A stretch of DNA of 64,000 nucleotides from Vandiemenella viatica (GCA_031002005.1 JARYHS010009186.1:185716437-185780436); one strand, 5' to 3'; shown: positions 35,367 to 47,521, numbered from the stretch's first letter. The notes: a model not told the origin generated them from the letters alone. A program made the numbers and translations.

Positions 35367-36030
35367 TGTAAAATATTTTTCTCACACACAGAATATAGTT
35401 ACACGCGTCGCCTACAGGTGGCAGGCACTTCACTTCCTCCACTAGTGTAGCACTCAAAGCAGAAGCAGAAGACGCGGGCCACTCTGCTACGAGGCAGCAG
35501 AATTATTACCTCGGGGATCTCCCAATTAAAGAAGTCACACTTTTTTTAAAAAATAAAATAAGTCGGTTTTTGGAATCTTAGAAGTTCACATGATAAGTTG
35601 CAGGCTAAGATTTGTCCGCTGTGTTATTTTATTTGATTCCCATATTATGAGGAACACTCCTGAACTAAACCTTCTTCCGACAGTATAAAGTAAATGGATC
35701 TCGCATAGTCTTAAGGACATCATAACAGACTTTCGATTTGCATAGTATTTCGCCTCCATCGTTACTTAACCTGTGTAATATTACTAGGTAAAGCAGATAT
35801 ACGGTGGTTTAACGTGTAATTCGAACCTAGCAGATCTCGTTCGAGGAAGCACCACACAGCATCCAAACCCATTAGTCTGTATATTTCTGTAGATATACAG
35901 TGATGACTAATACAAATATTTCATGCAGTACAAATCAAGCCTCCGTATGTTCTGAGTTTCTTTAAAACCCATCCCTGGTTAAGGGCAATTGGTAATGTAT
36001 AATCATGTATAATCGTTACTTATCTGGATC
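35367..36030. other. Shared non-coding flank (copy A)
   Basis: The segment matches copy B at 51,500-51,778 plus 53,234-53,545. It holds the empty sites of both copy-B insertions: ggtggcaggcac near 35,418 and cttaaggacat near 35,709. Confidence 0.8.
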
Positions 36031-36208
36031 GTCCTGGCGACCTTTTTTTTTTTTAGCTCTACCGTCGTCTAAGGGGGCCCGTTGAGACCCTCACTAAGGG
36101 GCCCTCACTGCTGAGGGGGCCCCTATCACCAACACAAAACTCTATCTGGCCTGAGGGCCCAAAATAATTTTTTTTTTTTTTTGCACCGGGGCCCTTGTTG
36201 ACCTAGCA
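36031..36208. mobile_element. Truncated gggccc-family MITE (copy A)
   Basis: The segment matches the right two-thirds of 53,724-53,979 but lacks the left end: the join cctgg|cgacc fits a deletion between ctgg words. It also stops about ten bases before the right end, where the duplication homology ends. Confidence 0.75.
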
Positions 36209-36397
36209 GGCTGATTGGAGTGGAGTGCCACACAAGCAGCCGCGTCGCGCTTCGCTCTCGAAGTTTAGTTCATTTTGATCGGGAAAAACGAAACGCAGAA
36301 CTTTCAAAAGTCGCGAACGTGGAAGATTAGTGTTTTAGTGAGTGTGTGTGAAAGTGATCAAAAATAGCTAAACTAACACTGGCTCTGTGAATAATTA
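36209..36397. other. GC-richer unique sequence before the gap
   Basis: The stretch with cagccgcgtcgcgcttcgct, then gatcgggaaaaacgaaacgc and gtgttttagtgagtgtgtgtg, has the look of an insect 5' leader or the 5' end of a LINE. There is no open frame before the gap. Low certainty. Confidence 0.3.
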
Positions 36398-37397
36398 NNN
36401 NNNNNNNNNNNNNNNNNNNNNNNNNNNNNNNNNNNNNNNNNNNNNNNNNNNNNNNNNNNNNNNNNNNNNNNNNNNNNNNNNNNNNNNNNNNNNNNNNNNN
36501 NNNNNNNNNNNNNNNNNNNNNNNNNNNNNNNNNNNNNNNNNNNNNNNNNNNNNNNNNNNNNNNNNNNNNNNNNNNNNNNNNNNNNNNNNNNNNNNNNNNN
36601 NNNNNNNNNNNNNNNNNNNNNNNNNNNNNNNNNNNNNNNNNNNNNNNNNNNNNNNNNNNNNNNNNNNNNNNNNNNNNNNNNNNNNNNNNNNNNNNNNNNN
36701 NNNNNNNNNNNNNNNNNNNNNNNNNNNNNNNNNNNNNNNNNNNNNNNNNNNNNNNNNNNNNNNNNNNNNNNNNNNNNNNNNNNNNNNNNNNNNNNNNNNN
36801 NNNNNNNNNNNNNNNNNNNNNNNNNNNNNNNNNNNNNNNNNNNNNNNNNNNNNNNNNNNNNNNNNNNNNNNNNNNNNNNNNNNNNNNNNNNNNNNNNNNN
36901 NNNNNNNNNNNNNNNNNNNNNNNNNNNNNNNNNNNNNNNNNNNNNNNNNNNNNNNNNNNNNNNNNNNNNNNNNNNNNNNNNNNNNNNNNNNNNNNNNNNN
37001 NNNNNNNNNNNNNNNNNNNNNNNNNNNNNNNNNNNNNNNNNNNNNNNNNNNNNNNNNNNNNNNNNNNNNNNNNNNNNNNNNNNNNNNNNNNNNNNNNNNN
37101 NNNNNNNNNNNNNNNNNNNNNNNNNNNNNNNNNNNNNNNNNNNNNNNNNNNNNNNNNNNNNNNNNNNNNNNNNNNNNNNNNNNNNNNNNNNNNNNNNNNN
37201 NNNNNNNNNNNNNNNNNNNNNNNNNNNNNNNNNNNNNNNNNNNNNNNNNNNNNNNNNNNNNNNNNNNNNNNNNNNNNNNNNNNNNNNNNNNNNNNNNNNN
37301 NNNNNNNNNNNNNNNNNNNNNNNNNNNNNNNNNNNNNNNNNNNNNNNNNNNNNNNNNNNNNNNNNNNNNNNNNNNNNNNNNNNNNNNNNNNNNNNNN
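36398..37397. other. Assembly gap (1000 N)
   Basis: Exactly 1000 N, so probably an arbitrary-size gap. Long open frames across it are artefacts. Confidence 0.99.
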
Positions 37398-38323
37398 CCA
37401 CCTTTTACACCAGCAGGGGAATACGGAAATGCAATGTGTAAAATGTTGCCATATTCACTAATGAAGTTGATTTTCAATCAAATACTGAAAAAGCTGGACT
37501 CTAAATTTTTTATAACTTTTTTTAAGAAAGGTAGCAATGTTCTATGTTTTTAAGGATCTTTCATAGTTGTAATGAGACAAAATCAGTTTTCATTCGCTAA
37601 AATACATCCAAAAACTTTTTTTTTTTTTTTTTTACGAACGCATATCTCACTGATTCGATCTCATGCTACCGTCAATATTTATTTAATAATTCTTTAAGTT
37701 AATGGGTTTTTTTTTTACGTTCTGTAGGTTCAAAAACGGACTTATGAGTAGAACTGGATAACAGAACGTTAGGGCAAGTAGATTCGTTAAATTAATACTA
37801 AAGTAATTAATTTTGTAAATGTATTATGTGCCATGTAGCAGACAGCTGCATCCAATGACTCTGTAACATTTCCACAAATTTAAATCCAGTGCAAACATCA
37901 TTTTTTTGTACTAAATTTCTTGTTATTTTATGTTTTTGAAGACGAATGTAATACATAAATTGTTTCGTGTCCTACCTGTTGTTCAGAATTAACATTTTGT
38001 TTGAAAGCGGTGACTTTTTTACTAGTTATTGACACTAAATAACTCTCAAATGAATTAGAAAAGTACAAACCAACTCATTTAATGTCTGTGTAATACATTT
38101 GTTGCCTTACTGTAATCACTAATCAAGTTTATGAAACGAATATATTGAAATGTATTCCGTTTTTTGTGGGTCGAGTACGTGACAAATTTTCACAGTAACA
38201 TGAGTGTACCACCTACCGGGTATAGGACTGTCTTTGCAGTTGTGTATAATTGGTGAATAATTCCCAGGAGGAAATTTAGCGATGTGCGATTCAGGTCGTT
38301 CGGATTAATATGAGCATGGTAGT
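37398..38323. other. Unique spacer between copies A and B
   Basis: AT-rich, non-coding. It does not match the left flank of copy A (15.5-16.4 kb). Confidence 0.6.
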
Positions 38324-38350
38324 ACCTGTTTAGTTAAAATAGGCTTGTGT

Positions 38351-38830
38351 GTCCCTATATTTCACTCTACAGCCATCACTAATCACTATCTAACGCAGGC
38401 CACTGGTGTTTGTGTGTGGAGTTTCCCATCATGTAAAACTTTGGCCGAATTTCGATAGCTGTAGGGTGTGGGAGATATAGTGGCTGAAAGTGGTCGATCT
38501 GGGACATTTTTCATACTTCGACCAAAGACATGTTGTCCCTACATTTATTTTTGCTGCCACAACTATATAGCTCAGACTACTGGTGTTTGTGTGTGGTAGC
38601 AGCATCGAGTCTCCTATCGTTACACTATGGTGGTGCATGTCGGCAGCTATGAGTGTGTGGGGGATATGGAGGTTGAAAGTGGTCGACCAGGGTCACTTTA
38701 ATATTGCTACCAAAGACGCATGTGTCCTTATGTTTCACTTTGCAAAAGCAACTACATTGCACAGATCACTGGTGTTTAAGTGTAGTAGTGGCCTCGATCT
38801 GTGGAACGATAGTCTCAGGGCTATGTACTG
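38351..38830. repeat. Short tandem array, about 180-bp units (copy B)
   Basis: Counterpart of 19,915-20,370, with actggtgttt at about 38,401, 38,579 and 38,767 and small internal deletions. Confidence 0.7.
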
Positions 38831-39395
38831 GGTCTGACGAACACGCTTTGGGTATTCGACAATTATCATCTCGAATTTGGGTTGGCTGTTAGTTGTTAGG
38901 GGATTTTATCATTCAGAGGACGCCGTCTTATGTTCGACAAAAACGTCGTTGGGGTGGTTCCACAATGAGCATGGTATCGGAGCTGAAGCGCACATCACGT
39001 GGAAGTGTGAGAAGTAAATACTGCAGCTTGCACAGAAATGGAAAGCTCGTACGATGCTACATTTTATGTGTAGACGTAAATTTTATTACATCACTAACGC
39101 ACTTCACTTATCATTAATGATAGGTATCCAGCAACTATGTTCTGAATCACTTGTAGCTTCCGTAACTCTACACGCAAGATAATCACTGTGATGTACTATA
39201 TCCTCTAAAGAACTATTCCAACTGGCAAGTCCAATGCCTTGGGATAACTCAGAATATCAGTGTTTACGCAACTCGGCAGTGAACCGAAAACTAAAGTCGT
39301 AGGAGGGTGTTAGCTCCACTAAAATTTCAGGTCGACGGTATGTGCGGTCCAGCCAGAGATTCAATACCGAAAGATCAGTTCTCGCCACTTGTAGG
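38831..39395. other. Unique part of the duplicated unit (copy B)
   Basis: Counterpart of 20,371-20,946. No coding or mobile feature supported. Confidence 0.5.
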
Positions 39396-39502
39396 TAGGG
39401 CCAGCGTTAGGCCGAGCACCATCCGATGAATTTGCCGCGGGCCCCCAACCGGTTACGTCAAAGTACGCTTACGCGGTTCCGAGAATCCTAGCGCTGGCCC
39501 TA
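39396..39502. mobile_element. Short hAT-type MITE (copy B)
   Basis: Counterpart of 20,947-21,053 with the same ends; flanks cttgtagg and tttgtagg. Confidence 0.8.
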
Positions 39503-39510
39503 TTTGTAGG

Positions 39511-40473
39511 CCTGATGAAAACTTTTCCACCACCCTCTTTCAGCGCCGTCTTCTCGTAGTCCCAATCCGAGTCAAGTCGGACAGGAGTTCTCTCATGGTT
39601 GACCATGAAAATATTAATAATACAACATTAGTTTATAACAATATTAATTTCTTGTTGCGATTTGCTGTTACATTCACACGTTCCACTTCGCGTTGTCATT
39701 AGCTTGTCCATACACGTGAGGGTATGTTCTCTCTCTTACTATTTCTCTCTTACTAACACTGTTATCGTCTCTCTCACACAGGCCAAATCACTCAGTTCTA
39801 AAGATCATGGAATGTCCCCTCTCAGTCTAAGTCATGCCGACAGATCTACAGTGGTGTGTGTTTGAACGTAGCCACCCATTTACATTCCAATACCTTCCTG
39901 GACCTTCCCGGAACACCAAAGTGGCTAATAACTGGAAGGTCCCACTACGGCCTTTCGCAGCTTCCGTACTTGCAGTAAAATATTAATTCTAACAAGTCTC
40001 CCTATATGTTTGTTCAGTAATTATTTATCAATAATGAAGCTTCTCGAAGTGTACAGCTTCAAGATTTACCACTAATTTACAGTCTATCTACCCTTGCCAA
40101 TTATTTTTAATCTACAATTTTTAACTGATTTTTATCTTCGATTCTGAATCTTTACAATTTCATATTCATTGTTGGTACATTAATGACGAGAAATCATGAT
40201 GTATTTAAGTATGTAGATTACTTTTGATCTATTCCAAAATCCCAGTTTGTTGATATTATTAATGTAAAAATTTTAATAACAGTAATGTAAAATATTGTCC
40301 ATTTAGATTAACTTTCTTCTATGCAAGGTATAAAATGTTTTTAAAACATTTAGTGTGCTTTTTTGAAGGCTGTTTTTATGTTTTTTAAACAATTATTTTA
40401 TTTTTTAATTTTTAGTGGTATTATAGTTTGCTTTGTATTTTAAATATGCCGCAGCAGTTCTCACTTTGCGAAG
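39511..40473. other. No feature recognised (copy B)
   Basis: Counterpart of 21,062-22,022, non-coding. Confidence 0.5.
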
Positions 40474-40760
40474 TTCCTGGTAGCTCAGTGGTTAAAGCGC
40501 TTGCTTTCAAATAAAATTCTGTCTTTATAAACCCCAACAACTTCCAGCACGCACAAAGAGAATTGGATGCTGTGCTAAGGAATGTCAGGCTAATTTTGGT
40601 CCAAGCTGTGTTTCGAACTAATCATAACATCAGTTTAAGCTGCCGCTCTGTAATCGAAACATGTAACATCTTGTGATTAATACATACCACATACACAAAT
40701 ATGTCTCTGGAATATACCTGTTTGTTCCCCATCACACAGAAAATATAGATTTTTAATTGG
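40474..40760 (+). repeat. tRNA-like SINE or tRNA pseudogene (copy B)
   Basis: Counterpart of 22,023-22,310: ggtagctcagtggttaaagc then gcttgctttc, slightly closer to a tRNA in the D-arm than copy A. Confidence 0.55.
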
Positions 40761-40859
40761 TTTTCACAACGTGAAAGCTTGGGGTCCAAGTTGAAATCTG
40801 AGGTACATGTTCAGACATTAGGACACATTTATTTCATGAATTTCTGCCATGACTTAAAA

Positions 40860-42110
40860 ATAGCTTAACTGATTTTGATGGGATTTAAAAGTGTAGATTT
40901 TTGTAAAAAAAAAATGGAAATTAAAAGGGGTGGGAGTAAAGGGGAAGAGATTTTGCGGTTTTGTATACCAAATGTAGATGGTCTTTTCTGATTGATTTAA
41001 AGTGTATATGTGTAAATTTCTATTGATATTAGTTAAAACTGAAGGTATGTATAAAAAAAAAACAATTAAGGGGTGTAGAGGCGAAGGGTAGTTTGGTTTT
41101 TGTACAGCTAGTATCGAGAGTATTTTTCTCTTTGTTTTAAAGTATACATGTGCAAAGTTCCATCCAGAAAAGATAAAAACTGTAGATTTGTGTAAAGAAC
41201 ATAAAAAATTAAATGGGGTAAGGGAGTGAGCGGTTGGATTTTGAAAACAGAATGTAGACACTAAGTTTCTCTTTACTTTTAAGTATACATGTGCAGTGTT
41301 CCATCGAAATCTGATAAAAACTGTATCTATAAAGAACACTGGAAATTAGGTGGGGTAGGGGCAGAAAAGAAGAGGGGTTGGACTTCTGCAACCAAATTTA
41401 AACACAATTGATCTGTATATATTAAAGTATACGTGTGCAAATTTCCTTCAGAATCGGAAAGGAACTGTAGCTTTGGGTAGATTAAGGGGATGGAAAGGGA
41501 GAGAGGGGTTTGGCCTCTCCTCTATAAACCAAATGAAGACAGTATTTTTCTGTTTGTTCTGAAGTATACATGTGCATACTTCCTTCAAAATCAGATACAA
41601 ACTGTAGCTTTATATAAAGAACATTGACAGTAATTAAAAGGGTATAAAGGGGAATAGGATTTACGTTTTGTGAAAGTAATGTGGACGGTATTTTTCTTTT
41701 TCGCTTTGGTTTAAAGTATACGCATGCAAAGTTCCACCGAAATCGAATTATAATGTAGGATTATACAAAAATTAAGGGGTGTAAAAGGGGAGCTAGCGTA
41801 GTTTTTTGATTTTTTGGTCAGAAATATTCTCCGTAAAATATATATATATATATATGTCAACTTTAATAAAGATCGGTCAAATGGTGTCGACTGTAGCTTT
41901 TTAAAAAGAAAATTGACAAAAATCAAGGGGGTGGAAACGGGGAGAGAGGTTCAGTTTTTGCAAACCAAAAGTTGACAGTATTTTTCTCTTTACTTTTGAT
42001 TATACATGTTCAAAGTTCCATCGAAATCGGATAAAAAATGCGGTTTTGTATAAAAATTAAGGGGTGTAAATGGGTAGAAGGGGTGGTTTCTTAATTAATT
42101 CATATGGGAC
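40860..42110. repeat. Tandem array, about 140-bp units (copy B)
   Basis: About nine units; the marker tgtag.tt or equivalent lies near 40,893, 41,040, 41,178, 41,323, 41,465, 41,610, 41,750, 41,888 and 42,025. The unit near 41,930-41,990 joins text that is 6.3 kb apart in copy A. Open frames are shadows. Confidence 0.9.
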
Positions 42111-42129
42111 CAATTTGGACGTATACCCT

Positions 42130-42262
42130 ATCCACTAAAAAAACTTCATTTATATCGGTTTAAAATTAGCGAAGATATCGCTGAACATACATAAAAAAAA
42201 AAAAAAAAAATACAGACGAATTGAGAACCTCCTCCTTTATTGAAGACGGTTAAAAGGTAGTG
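42130..42262. repeat. End of dispersed repeat (copy B)
   Basis: Counterpart of 29,980-30,112, with gaattgagaacctcctcctt after an A-run. Confidence 0.6.
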
Positions 42263-43240
42263 TTATTTATTTGCCAATCAGTATGTTATTTATCTCAATA
42301 ACTCCTGTTTCCCTCCAAACAGAAAGAAACATGCTGCGGCAAACTTTTGTTCATTCATGTATTTGTAATTTACTGTATTTAAAAGCGTATTCTCAAATAC
42401 AGTACAATCCTGTGTAACATAAATGTTTTATGAATGGTTATTTTTCCCAGCGTAACGTTGAAATGTAATATTCGCGAATTTCCAGCGGGACTCGAGCTAA
42501 GATTACATCTCGTGTTTCACTTGATACATTTCTAACCTAGTCTTTCATTTCTACTTGTCTTTCATTCATTTGAAAGAGCATTTAAGCAGCACCTGAACAA
42601 CTGGTTGGTAAACACAATAATACGTTCTCATCGCGCCTGTAAACACCCTGATCTCTCATCCAAGGTTAGATTGTCACTTTGCAAACCGCAGTGATTTTCC
42701 ACTGATAACGTAAGTGCGCCTATTGTCGACAGTGCACCTATAGTCGAAATGAAATTGTATCACGTTCGAATTTAAGGAAATACGGTAATTCAGAAAATCG
42801 TTCATAAAATCAGCAAGCTGTTAGGTTTACTCGTCAATCTGAAAGGGTCTACACTCTACATGTTCGATGATGGCCTCGTTTTTGTTAGATTTTGTCAGTT
42901 TTTGTTGCGCGTTTGCTTACCTTAGCCGCAAGTGCTTATCTCATTAGCAAAATCGCAATGTAATCTGAAAGTACTTCAACTATCATTTAATATAAGTTTT
43001 CTTTGCTTTCTGAACCGTCTGAACGTGAACATGTAAATGTGATCAAGATGAAATAAATAACCATTTGCATTCGAGAAGAATATTTTTACTACTGGCCACT
43101 ATCTGCATCAAATTCAGGTACCTAAATTCCTGGGTGTTCCTTAAACCGACAGAATTATGTTCCTCGCTAAAAATTGAGCTTAAAAGATAAACTCTAAATT
43201 GAACGACTTAGTAAATTTTATAACAATATTTTTTCTTCTT
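42263..43240. other. Unique non-coding part of the unit (copy B)
   Basis: Counterpart of 30,113-31,084; nothing supported. Confidence 0.5.
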
Positions 43241-43249
43241 CTACTCCTT

Positions 43250-43252
<3 letters not shown>

Positions 43253-43295
<43 letters not shown>
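43253..43295. repeat. Poly-A run (copy B)
   Basis: Uninterrupted A-run of about 43 bases; the aag block of copy A is absent. Confidence 0.9.
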
Positions 43296-43297
<2 letters not shown>

Positions 43298-43375
43298 ATA
43301 TGCTACGCGGTGCTAGGAACCTATAATTGATACATGGTATCGGATCGGGCTTCGGTACATACGGTGTTGTATTTA

Positions 43376-43630
43376 GGGCCCCTACGCTCAGGGGGCCCCA
43401 AGCATACGTCAAGGGGCCCCAAGCGCACGTCTGGGGACCCCCAAGCGCACCTCTGGGGACCCCCAAGCGAAGTTCAGAGGGCTCACGGCCTTCATGGCAA
43501 ACTGGCTATCTTTTTTTTCTCAGGGGGGCCCCTACCAAAAACACAAAGCAAAAAATACGTCGCCCGTCTGGCCTGAGGGCCCAAAATAAATTGTTTGCAC
43601 CAGGGCTTTTGTTGACCTAGCTACGCCACT
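43376..43630. mobile_element. hAT-type MITE remnant, gggccc family (copy B)
   Basis: Counterpart of 31,246-31,444 but longer: the text ccccaagcgcac..ctggggac is repeated here where copy A has it once. Copy A has lost, or copy B gained, internal units of about 30 bases. Confidence 0.7.
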
Positions 43631-44235
43631 GCTGTAGCTACGCATATTAAGTCGTAGGCAGATAGTGAAATCCATCAGTTGTTAAGTACTTCATGTTAAG
43701 CTTCCAGATATTGCAGAGGAAAAACTGAGACGCTTTTTTTTATTCTTTTAAAGTGATTTATTAATGTAATGTTGCTTCTCTGAGTCTACACTATCCCCTA
43801 GGGACTTAAGACTGACATTCATGGGTTCCCATTTGAGACTGGAGCTGCTTCCACTTGGGCCTGACCTCTCAACTTTTCAATCAAACTCCCCTCGTCAGTT
43901 TTTGTTCTTTTCTGACCCTGGTGCCATGTTAGTTTTGTGGAAAAGGTGTCGACTATAGGTATAAAATGTGTCAAATTTTGGAGCACATTTATTTCATAGT
44001 GTCCACTATGGAAGCAAATTATTTGTGTTTTTTTTTCTGTTTACAATTCACCTGCAACTTTTATATATGCAGGAATATTCGGGATACAGAAACTTACTTT
44101 AAAATGCATAGTTAGTAAAAGAATTGTCAGAGGCTTCGAAATCCTTAACGTGTTGTCAATAGGCACGCTTACCTCACAAATTTAATTCACTATATCTACT
44201 TTTATCCTCTCTGTAATAATCTGCATCACTGTATA
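43631..44235. other. No feature recognised (copy B)
   Basis: Counterpart of 31,445-32,052. Confidence 0.5.
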
Positions 44236-44241
44236 TTTATT
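44236..44241 (-). promoter_or_regulatory. Polyadenylation signal AATAAA (copy B)
   Basis: tttatt on the plus strand, at the same distance from the exon as in copy A. Confidence 0.5.
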
Positions 44242-44294
44242 GCTGAGTGTTGACGTTTACAAGTTCCTTAAATGCCTACAATGTCCATTTGTCA

Positions 44295-44602
44295 TCATTT
44301 CTCGCATGGACTAGGCTTCCTGCACATGTCTTCTCTGTTGGGTGGATCTTCTTTCTTGCACGGGTCTACTTTTTTTAACTATAGCCATTTCGCCGCAGGG
44401 ATTCCTGTTGCACGGATCACGCCTTTTACCTCTTTTGTCACACGGATCAGCCTTTTTACATTGACGTTGTTTTTTTTTTCTTGCACGGACCTTGATTTCC
44501 AGGATTATCTAGTCTAGATGTAGTGTTGACTGCTCTCTTTGGTTGTTCTACTGTACATAAAGCGATGACCGAGTTGCCTATACGACTTTCAGCTGCCGTA
44601 AT
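44295..44602 (-). pseudogene. Cys/Lys-rich terminal exon with two frameshifts (copy B)
   Basis: Same acceptor and start as copy A (ITAAESRIGNSVIALCTVEQ, then P in place of Q). Two one-base insertions sit in homopolymers: ten T instead of nine near 44,471, and seven T instead of six near 44,370. The first turns the reading into GPCKKKKTTSM and a stop, losing every DPC repeat. This copy is the one nearest the first exon at 55,276-55,332. Either it is a pseudogene, or both insertions are base-calling errors in long reads; the sequence cannot decide. Confidence 0.6.
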
Positions 44603-45814
44603 CTGCAATAAACCAGAAAAAAATAATAATGTAAGTAAGAAATAATTCTTTTGATTACAGCCTGTACTGCTGTGAACACATGATCGGAAAAACACTACAA
44701 AAACTTTTTCTTTGTCATGGCAGATATTCTCGTTTTTTTACTGATATATTGTTCCTAAGTTGATAAAATAGAAAACAACAAATTTCAGAAGCAAATAAGA
44801 CTTTTCAGCTACTATAAGATCATGTCACATAATACAGAACTTTTTTTTTGTATTGATACTTTCTCTCTTCAAATTGCCTGAACTGGTATCATCAGAATTA
44901 CACATGTCTGGATATATACAGTATATATATTACTAATAAAGCTACGTAATATCAAATTTGAAAATATGTTAAATACAAGCAGCATTATAATACAAAGCGA
45001 TTATTAAGGTAATAGCCACTGCTCCTATAAATGCAAATAAGTCTCAAACTATCATTACGTAAAATCCTTAAGATAAGGTTGGAACATAACATAAAATACG
45101 AGAATCAAAAGATTATTATCCAATTATCGATCATAAACCAAGTTACTAGCGTAATCATTTGAGCAGTAACAATTAGCTCTACGATCTTTTGATCAGATTA
45201 TTGAAACTTAACGCTACATGAAATCTAAAATTTGCATGAGTATTTTTTGTATAATTGAGAAACTTACTCAATTGACCCAATATAACCGCCACGAAGAAAG
45301 CTACCACAAGAGAAAAGTTATAGTATTGAATCACAAAACTATGGTCAGCAACTGGGAAAAAATGAATCGTATTGAAGTCGAGAAGAATCATACGGCTTAA
45401 AAGCATTTGATGTGTAACAGTCTATCAGTTCCTTGATGCATTCAGTTTAAGTTAGTTAAATGGAACTATTCTAAAAGTAACCAACAAATAAGTCTTTGCC
45501 ATGCTGCGGAAAGAAAGAGAAATCTTTAAAATCATAAACTGCAGGAAACAGCATATTTTTTCGAAATAATAAATACAGACTTTTGCAGATTTTCATTGAA
45601 GGAAACATGTTTCATAAAACTGGCATGAGTTTAATATTTTTTTATACAACTGGGGAAATTTACTCAATCAACCCCAACATAACTGTTACAAAATGAAACT
45701 ACTATTAGATAAAAGGAATGGGACCGAAACGCAATGGACAGTAAATAAGAATATGAATTCTGTTACAGTTAATAAAAATGATACAGCATTAAACAAAATG
45801 AGATGTAACAGACG
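44603..45814. other. Intron-side sequence (copy B)
   Basis: Counterpart of 32,418-33,655, including the short TA run at 44,912-44,931. No exon supported. Confidence 0.45.
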
Positions 45815-45822
45815 ACCAAGTC

Positions 45823-46027
45823 CAGGGCCGGATTAAGACAGCGGGAGGCCCGTAACAAATGTGAAGAAGAGGCCCTAGATTTTTGCCCTCCGGGGGAAAA
45901 TTGTAGAGCTGAAAAAAAAAAATGTCTAGGCGTGCCCCCCCCTCCCCCCAGGTGGCGCGAGACCCCCCAGAAGCGAGGCATGTAGCATTTGCTACCTCCT
46001 GCCTGCTACGTGGTTAATCCGGTACTG
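45823..46027. mobile_element. hAT-type MITE, cagggccggattaa family (copy B)
   Basis: The ends cagggccggattaa and ttaatccggtactg are flanked by an exact accaagtc (45,815-45,822; 46,028-46,035). Confidence 0.93.
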
Positions 46028-46139
46028 ACCAAGTCCTGGATGCATTCGTTTTAAGTTATTTAAAGCGAGATTTACAGAAAGTCATTGTTGACGGCAAATA
46101 TCGGCTTAGCTGATGATTCTCCCTCAATGCAGGAATGGA

Positions 46140-46315
46140 TGTAACAGTAAAATTTTGACATCAAATTTGTGCCGCAAACATCACAGACAGGTGGGTCTTC
46201 TTGCAGAAGTTGTCTATGTGAAAGAGGTAAATGTTGTCTTTTCTCACTGCGGCTCATTGACACCGAGGATATTAAAGCTCGACCTAGTAAACCACGCATT
46301 TCACAAACTAGTATA
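46140..46315 (-). pseudogene. LINE ORF2 C-terminal fragment (copy B)
   Basis: Counterpart of 33,985-34,160, with the same HRQLLQEDPPVCDVCG text. Confidence 0.65.
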
Positions 46316-46344
46316 TATATCAGCATGGTATAGACGAGAGAAAC

Positions 46345-46437
46345 ACAACCATCCATGCCCAAGGCCAGACTCGAACCGGCGACCCCTGCAACGCGAGGCT
46401 AGCACGCTATTCCCTACGCCGCCAGGGCCGGCAACTA
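46345..46437 (-). repeat. tRNA-like SINE head (copy B)
   Basis: Counterpart of 34,190-34,285; minus strand ggttcgagtctggcc. Confidence 0.5.
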
Positions 46438-46440
46438 AGT

Positions 46441-47521
46441 AGGGGAGGCTGTGAACTGCAAAAATTAGATTCGATTCATAGTTTCATACTGTGCGTAATA
46501 CAAAGCTCATGGCCAGTGGTGTAATGTGGCAAAGCAGTAACATGCGCTTCTTCGCCGTTGTCGGGTAAAAATCAGCATTGAAATATTCCATTGCGTTCAA
46601 ATGCTTTCTACGATAGGAAACTCTCAAGCGGCGCGTGGCCAATGAGCAAGCCTTGTACTTTATAAGCCCGTTGTCGCTGGATCAATTCTCACTGCCACCA
46701 ACATTTTTTTTTTTATTTCTTCAAATGTGTATACAGATACTACCCGGCAATAAGGTCCACCGATTATACATATAATAAGTTTTTAAATGTCATTGTTTGT
46801 GTAATAACAACACTTTTGAACTTCATTATGTTGTTTGCAAACAAAGTTATATTTTGTAGTTATATCATGCAAATAACGTTAGAAATAAATCACAATATCA
46901 CAAATAACATTCAAGTGGGTACAATTTATTATTATTAAACAAGAACAATTGTTTTTTAATGTATCTGTTGGAAAACACATGTGATTTACGTTCAAAAAAA
47001 TTGTTCTGTTGACCGTCAGGAGTGACAAAAACCACATGCATCTTGTAACGACGGAAAATACAGAAGACAACTGGTGGTGGACGATCGATTGGATTTTGAT
47101 ACAGTCTTCTCTGGAACTGATCTCACACTCTTCCCCCATAAGTAAGCGCAATTTTCAGGGCACGTAATCAGTAGACATCACAAGGTGGGACGAGAGGGAC
47201 GAATGACCTTCATAGTACACGTTGGTAACTTTTTATAGTCCTGAAACATTAAAATCATAAATTTAAAAAAATTGCCACTAGCGCGATTGGTTCCAGTGGT
47301 CGACGGGCTTCTCAAGTAGGGTGCTTGCTCGTTTCGCCGCATGCCCCTTTGACTGTTTCCTAATGTAGAAAGCATTTGAACACAACTGAATATTTCGATA
47401 CCGATTTTCTCGACAACGGCGAAGGTCATGTTACTGCTTTGCCGCATCACTCCTCTGGCCATGAGCTTTTATTACACACAGTACGAATCGAATCTGAATT
47501 TTACAGATGGCGGCCTCCCCT
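46441..47521. mobile_element. Foldback-type element with long inverted arms (copy B)
   Basis: Counterpart of 34,291-35,366. The outer ends here, aggggaggctg and ggcggcctcccctt, match slightly better. Confidence 0.75.

Larger units (their letters stand above)
16435..36208. repeat. Segmental duplication, copy A
   Basis: From tacctgtttagttaaaatag the sequence matches copy B (38,324-53,970) almost base for base wherever both are present. Copy A alone holds the hAT element 16,472-19,899 and about 6.3 kb between about 23,470 and 29,810 (satellite units, a hAT and a piggyBac remnant). Copy B alone holds the elements at 47,580-51,499 and 51,779-53,233. Without these the shared unit is about 10 kb. 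Homology ends at 36,208 inside a MITE. A tandem duplication is the simplest reading; see findings for the assembly caveat. Confidence 0.93.

Noticed and set aside
36373..37553. Open frames of 340-390 codons
   Set aside because: They consist of N translated as unknown residues across the assembly gap.
40854..41339. 161-codon minus-strand frame
   Set aside because: It spans three units of the 140-bp tandem array and repeats the same peptide words; it is a by-product of the repeat.
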